A stretch of DNA of 64,000 nucleotides from the NCBI GenBank assembly GCA_029953675.1, contig JAMWBK010000003.1:2356001-2420000 (forward strand). Reading direction: 5' to 3'. Origin of the DNA: Rhodosorus marinus (taxonomy: Eukaryota > Rhodophyta > Stylonematophyceae > Stylonematales > Stylonemataceae). The notes below the pieces were generated by a model. That model was not told the origin of the DNA, made no database searches, and was given only the letters and a program-made list of their open reading frames with translations. Below, one piece after another: positions 60,505 to 64,000 of this stretch; within the stretch, counting starts at the first letter, position 1; each line of letters opens with the position of its first letter. The translations under genes were made by a program, and so were the position numbers.

Positions 60505-61093
60505 AGCATTCTTTGGATCGAATCCAGGAAAACATCTGGGGGTCTCAAGAAGCGTGCCGCAGGAGCTCGTCAGAGACCGGCTACTCTTCCCCGTTCTGAT
60601 GTATATTTCGTGCTGAACCGTCGCAGAAAACTGAAGCAAGGATGTGCCAGGACGACTCTAGTGTGAGCTGCTCGCTTTCCGAAGATGGGCATGGGGGCTC
60701 ATTGGCAACAAGGGAACCAGGTGGCAGATTTTTTTTTTGGTGTTAAGAGGTGGTCGTGACGTGGGCTAGTTTCCTCCGTTTTTTATTAAGCCCCCCGCCT
60801 TGTACACTTGGCATAGGCTTTTTCTTGATTGTATCTTGCAGTTCTGTTTTTTCGAGGACGAAGCAGTATACTAACAAAGGCACAGCGCATGTCATCGCTC
60901 GGAGAAAGGGATGCCCCTCTGCTTGATTGCAGATGCAGTGCGTACCAAGCCATTCGCTCTCAAGCTCGAAACCTGTTCCAAATTTCTTAATGGAGCGCTT
61001 AACACATCGGCATATACAAGCTAGTCGATAGTGCAACTAGGTACTATTTTGTCCGGTTCTATGCAAAAGAAACCAACCTACAAGTCCTCCAGA
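60505..61093. other. Convergent intergenic stretch
   Basis: Between the transporter and ClpR-like stops. No gene seen. Confidence 0.5.
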
Positions 61094-62081
61094 TTAAAAG
61101 GACGGCCCTTGTGGAGCTGGTGTATACAAGCTGTCCTGGTATATGGGAGTGGAATCCTTGACCTTTGGCTGGAGAATCCGGTCGATAAGGCCGTACTCCC
61201 TCGCTTCATAGGCGGTGAGGTAGAAGTCCCGGTTAACTTCCTCATCGATGAGGTTCCTGTCCCTTCCCGTGATATTGTGCAGGCCGTTAACAATCTTCTC
61301 CCTCTGTCGCAGAACGATTCTAACCTCAGATGCAATTTGGTCCGCTTGACCCCGTACAACGTTGTCCATAGATGGGGCCTGAATTAGAAATCGAGAGTTG
61401 GGAAGCGCCAGCCTCTTGCCTGGGGTACCGGCACCCACCAGGAAAGCCCCTAGTTATTGCCAGATTGAAGTTAAGGGTTGGAGAATGAGATAAGAACTCC
61501 GATAGAAGCACACCCGGAATGTGGGTCGACAAGAGTCTTACCCATACCGGCAGCAAAGCCTAGGTTCAAAGTCGTGATCGGGTACTTCATCGCTTTCATG
61601 CAGTCGTAAATGGCAAGCCCCGCAGTCGTTGTGCCACCTGGGCAGTTGATGTACATCTGCACCTCGGCCTTGTCATCTTCCGACTCCAAAAACAGCAAGA
61701 CTGCCATAGTCTATTCGGAATACACAAGCATATGAGGCACAGGCCATCACAGAACGAGTCAGAACATCCAAAGATCGAGAGCCAGAAAAGTCGCCAAGCA
61801 GCGTATCAGGTTGAATTTTCCCAAGCAAAAGACTAGAAAACAAGTACCTGATTCGCCGTCTCGTCATCTATATCTTGGTTGATAAATATAATCCTCTCCC
61901 GGTAGAAGCGATTGAAGATATCGATGAACTCATACTTGTCACTTCCCTTCGCCTTGTACGGCACCTTGGGCATGTTCGCCATCATCCGTGTTGACTCCCG
62001 CCTCAGATCACATCTCCCACGCACGCTAGTTGTCCTCCCACTCGCCAGCCCTCCACCGCTCACAAACCCCATCTCAAACAT
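61094..62081 (-). CDS. Plastid ClpP-family subunit lacking catalytic Ser and His (ClpR-like)
   Basis: Ring subunit of the plastid Clp protease. ATG 62079-62081 begins MFEMGFVSGGGLASGRTTSV, a Phe-containing basic leader. The core follows: RERIIFINQDIDDETANQ, then VLLFLESEDDKAEVQMYINC, PGGTTTAGLAIYDCMKAMKY, GFAAGMG. After an intron (donor near 61542, acceptor 61450) comes AFLVGAGTPGKRLALPNSRF then LIQAPSM. Active ClpP has A-S-M-G and I-H-Q-P at the two catalytic positions; here they read A-G-M-G and I-Q-A-P, so both Ser and His are replaced. The third residue, Asp in NRDFYLTAYEAREYGLIDRI, is kept. The Gly codon GGT lies inside the exon, so splicing cannot restore Ser. Structural, inactive subunits of this kind (ClpR) are known from cyanobacteria and plastids. 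Confidence 0.9.
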
Positions 62082-63264
62082 ACCGGTCCTCCTTCCCCTA
62101 AATCACCAAAACAAACAACCCACCCACCTCACCTTCCAGAACAACACCACACGCAGAGAACCTTAAACAAAAAAGATAAAGTTGCAGGGCTAAAAATCAA
62201 CTCCTTTCCTCTTCAATCCTAGCTCTAGACAATACAAACAAGAACCGATCCAACCTCTCTCCCTCCTCCCCCATTCCCATCCACCACGCTCTCCTCCATT
62301 TCCCCAACTCATATACTGCCATTCAACGCAGACCATTAAATCTCCAATTTCGCGTCGGGGAACACTGAGATTATCGCCAATCCCAAATTATGACTTTATG
62401 CTATTAATTTAGATTGTATATCATTAATTTAAATAAAAACAAATATAATTACGATTATTGGGCATAAAATGATTGCTTCTAGTTTAGATTTAGGGGTTAG
62501 ATTGGTTTCTGGTACGGGGTTATCGGGAACAGGACTGACTGGATTTGGGCTTCTGTGAGCTGATCTGGAGAAGAGGCTTTATGTAATTGTGGTATGTAGG
62601 GTTTGGACGAGAAAATTTGGTCCCTGTGTGCTGGGAATCACAAAAAACACTCACTCCACCCGCTCCTGTTTCCCCCTTCCCCACAAGGCGGATCTGAAGA
62701 GGGGGTGTGTATGCTAAAGCGCACGGTTTGTGGAGGAAGGGTCTGATCTGGATGTGAAGAATTGTCTTCGCCCAAGATTGTTGCTGCTTATGGGATTCTT
62801 TTCTATTCTTTTATAGGAGCGTGAGTACCTATCCTGTGAGTATGGGCAGTATACGAGTCAGACATCGTTTCTTTCTTTGGGATTTTACAGCGTTGGATTC
62901 TTTGTATCCACCGGTTGTTTTCGTCTGGAGAAGGCATCTATCTCGGAGACCAGAGCGTTTTGGAGGATTTCTCTGCGCAAAATCTTCAGGATAGTCCGAT
63001 TTCATCTCTGTATCCGCAGGGGCTTTGGGCAGATCGGAAAGCCGAACGCACGTGAGCTAGAGAGCAATGGGATGGTCTTCACCACCGCGCCCAGGGTTGC
63101 TCCGGCTAGACAGCGGCTCTCGACCATTTCAACGCGAATCATGCACCGCATGAACGATTCACAAACGTTGCGACTGGGATTCGGAAAACAAGGGCTCAGC
63201 CAGATCTGGATCTGACTGAAGATTCCTCAACCTGTCCCTTATGTATCGAGTAGATCGAGTGTTC
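62082..63264. promoter_or_regulatory. Skewed ClpR leader, AT-rich core, G+T-rich right half
   Basis: 62085-62340 is C/A/T-rich, G-poor on plus (ClpR leader). 62385-62465 is an AT-rich core (TTAATTTAGATTGTATATC, ATTAATTTAAATAAAAAC). 62470-62900 turns G/T-rich, the polarity of a plus-strand leader. Downstream, the only frame is weak: 63072-63215 (47 aa from ATG, MVFTTAPRVAPARQRLSTIS), possibly the end of a longer spliced gene. Confidence 0.4.
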
Positions 63265-64000
63265 TCATGGCTCTTCGTCCCCTATGCTCGCTTCTGGTGG
63301 GTCTCCATCTCCTGCAATAGGAGGCGGGCTTTCCTTCTCATCTATGGTCAGATTTCTGAGCTTGCCAGTCTCCGCGCCCGCGTCTTCTTCCAGATCCCGC
63401 TTCCCCTCAACTTCCTCGCCTGACTTCGCTTCCTCTTCTTGCACACCCTGCTTCACTTGCGCTTCCACTTCTTGTCGTGCTTGCTCTTCAACTTCTCCGC
63501 CTGCGTCCTCTTCCACATCGACACTTCTCTGCTCCTGGAGAGAACGAAGAAGTTGTCCTTTTCGAAGTCTATAGAGATCCGCCCGCTCCTTGATTAATGC
63601 CCTAACTGCAGAAACTACTTCATCATCAAACTCCTTCTCAAGATCTTTGACAGAGCGCGGGCGTTGAGCACCGACAGCAACCTAGACGCGTCGAAGAGCC
63701 CAAGCACTCTGCTGAGAATCTTTTCTTTCCCTTGGAGAGCGTTCAACTAGTCTTTGAAGGCTGGTCTATTGCTGTCTTACCTTCCCTTTGGAAAATGCTT
63801 CCATAAAGCGCGTCGCAGAATGGAATCTCAGGGCTCGCTGCCCAGCTGTCCCGGGTGGCACCTCATCAGATGTGTACTCCCACTTCTGAAACTCGTCGTT
63901 GTGATCAACTAGTCGGCAGAGCCCCTGAGCCTTCTCCGACACGGAGGTCCCACTATGCTTGTGTTCTTTCTTCCTACTGCGCTTCTTTTCCTTACTGTTC
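63265..64000 (-). CDS. Unknown acidic coiled-coil-like protein (3' part)
   Basis: Minus-strand gene entering from the right edge. The exon at 64000-63783 encodes a Lys/Arg-rich start (SKEKKRSRKKEHKHSG) then LVDHNDEFQKWEYTSDEVPP and RALRFHSATRFMEAFSK, ending before GTAAG. The next exon begins after TAG near 63689 with VAVGAQRPRSVKDLEKEFDD and EVVSAVRALIKERADLYRLR. It ends in a low-complexity Glu/Val/Gln tail rich in EEDAGGEVEEQARQEVEAQV-type repeats, with stop at 63265. Probably nuclear or cytosolic; no family recognised. Confidence 0.55.

Overview
The window looks like nuclear DNA of a photosynthetic eukaryote, most likely a red alga (Rhodophyta; no finer placement is possible). Evidence: most genes are split by GT-AG introns of roughly 60-200 nt. 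Several products are plastid types (ClpP/ClpR family, PNPase, a cyanobacterial DUF3177-like membrane protein, a DUF21-CBS-CorC_HlyC protein). Their N-termini look like transit peptides with an early phenylalanine and no preceding signal peptide, which fits a primary plastid in red algae or glaucophytes. The rest of the gene set is ordinary eukaryotic nuclear content (TBCE, Vma12/TMEM199, APC10, ribosomal P2, Trm5, SPT3-like, nucleotide-sugar transporter).

Layout. 1-6 kb: 3' end of a phosphoserine phosphatase, a plastid DUF3177-like membrane protein, a small unknown gene and a poly-Q SPT3/TAF13-like histone-fold protein. 7-11 kb: a six-exon metallo-beta-lactamase-fold gene, tail to tail with an amino-acid permease. 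11-14 kb: accessory DNA with an 82-bp G-rich minisatellite, a truncated Ty3/gypsy fragment carrying an inverted partial copy of itself, and a decayed tandem duplication. 14-17.5 kb: farnesyl diphosphate synthase, convergent with Trm5. 17.5-25 kb: decayed repeats, a nuclear gene for a bacterial-type tandem ABC permease, and a TOPORS-like RING protein. 25-31 kb: PNPase and TBCE. 32-37.5 kb: an Fpg/Nei glycosylase with a plastid-like presequence, Vma12, and a secreted beta-helix protein. 37.5-42.5 kb: gene-poor. 42.5-50 kb: a large FHA/CHD-like/FYR chromatin protein, a GlmU-like nucleotidyltransferase, APC10 and P2. 51-64 kb: the CorC-like protein, a half ABC transporter with a mitochondrial-like presequence, a nucleotide-sugar transporter, a ClpP-family subunit that has lost catalytic residues (ClpR-like), and the 3' part of an unknown acidic protein.

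Most interesting signals. (1) Many genes are preceded by a 200-600 bp leader that is G+T-rich and C-poor on the coding strand. It often lies next to an AT-rich core, and the skew flips sign there when two genes diverge. (2) One predicted protein combines an FHA domain, SANT-like modules typical of the C-terminus of CHD6-9 remodellers (without the helicase), and FYRN/FYRC-like segments. (3) A bacterial-type two-domain ABC permease is encoded with an intron and a possible transit peptide. (4) The Nei-type glycosylase has its would-be catalytic proline buried behind a presequence.

Exon limits come from reading splice sites and frame by eye. Where the phases close arithmetically (metallo-hydrolase, FPP synthase, ABC permease, Nei glycosylase, SPT3-like) the models are strong; elsewhere only the gene span is given.
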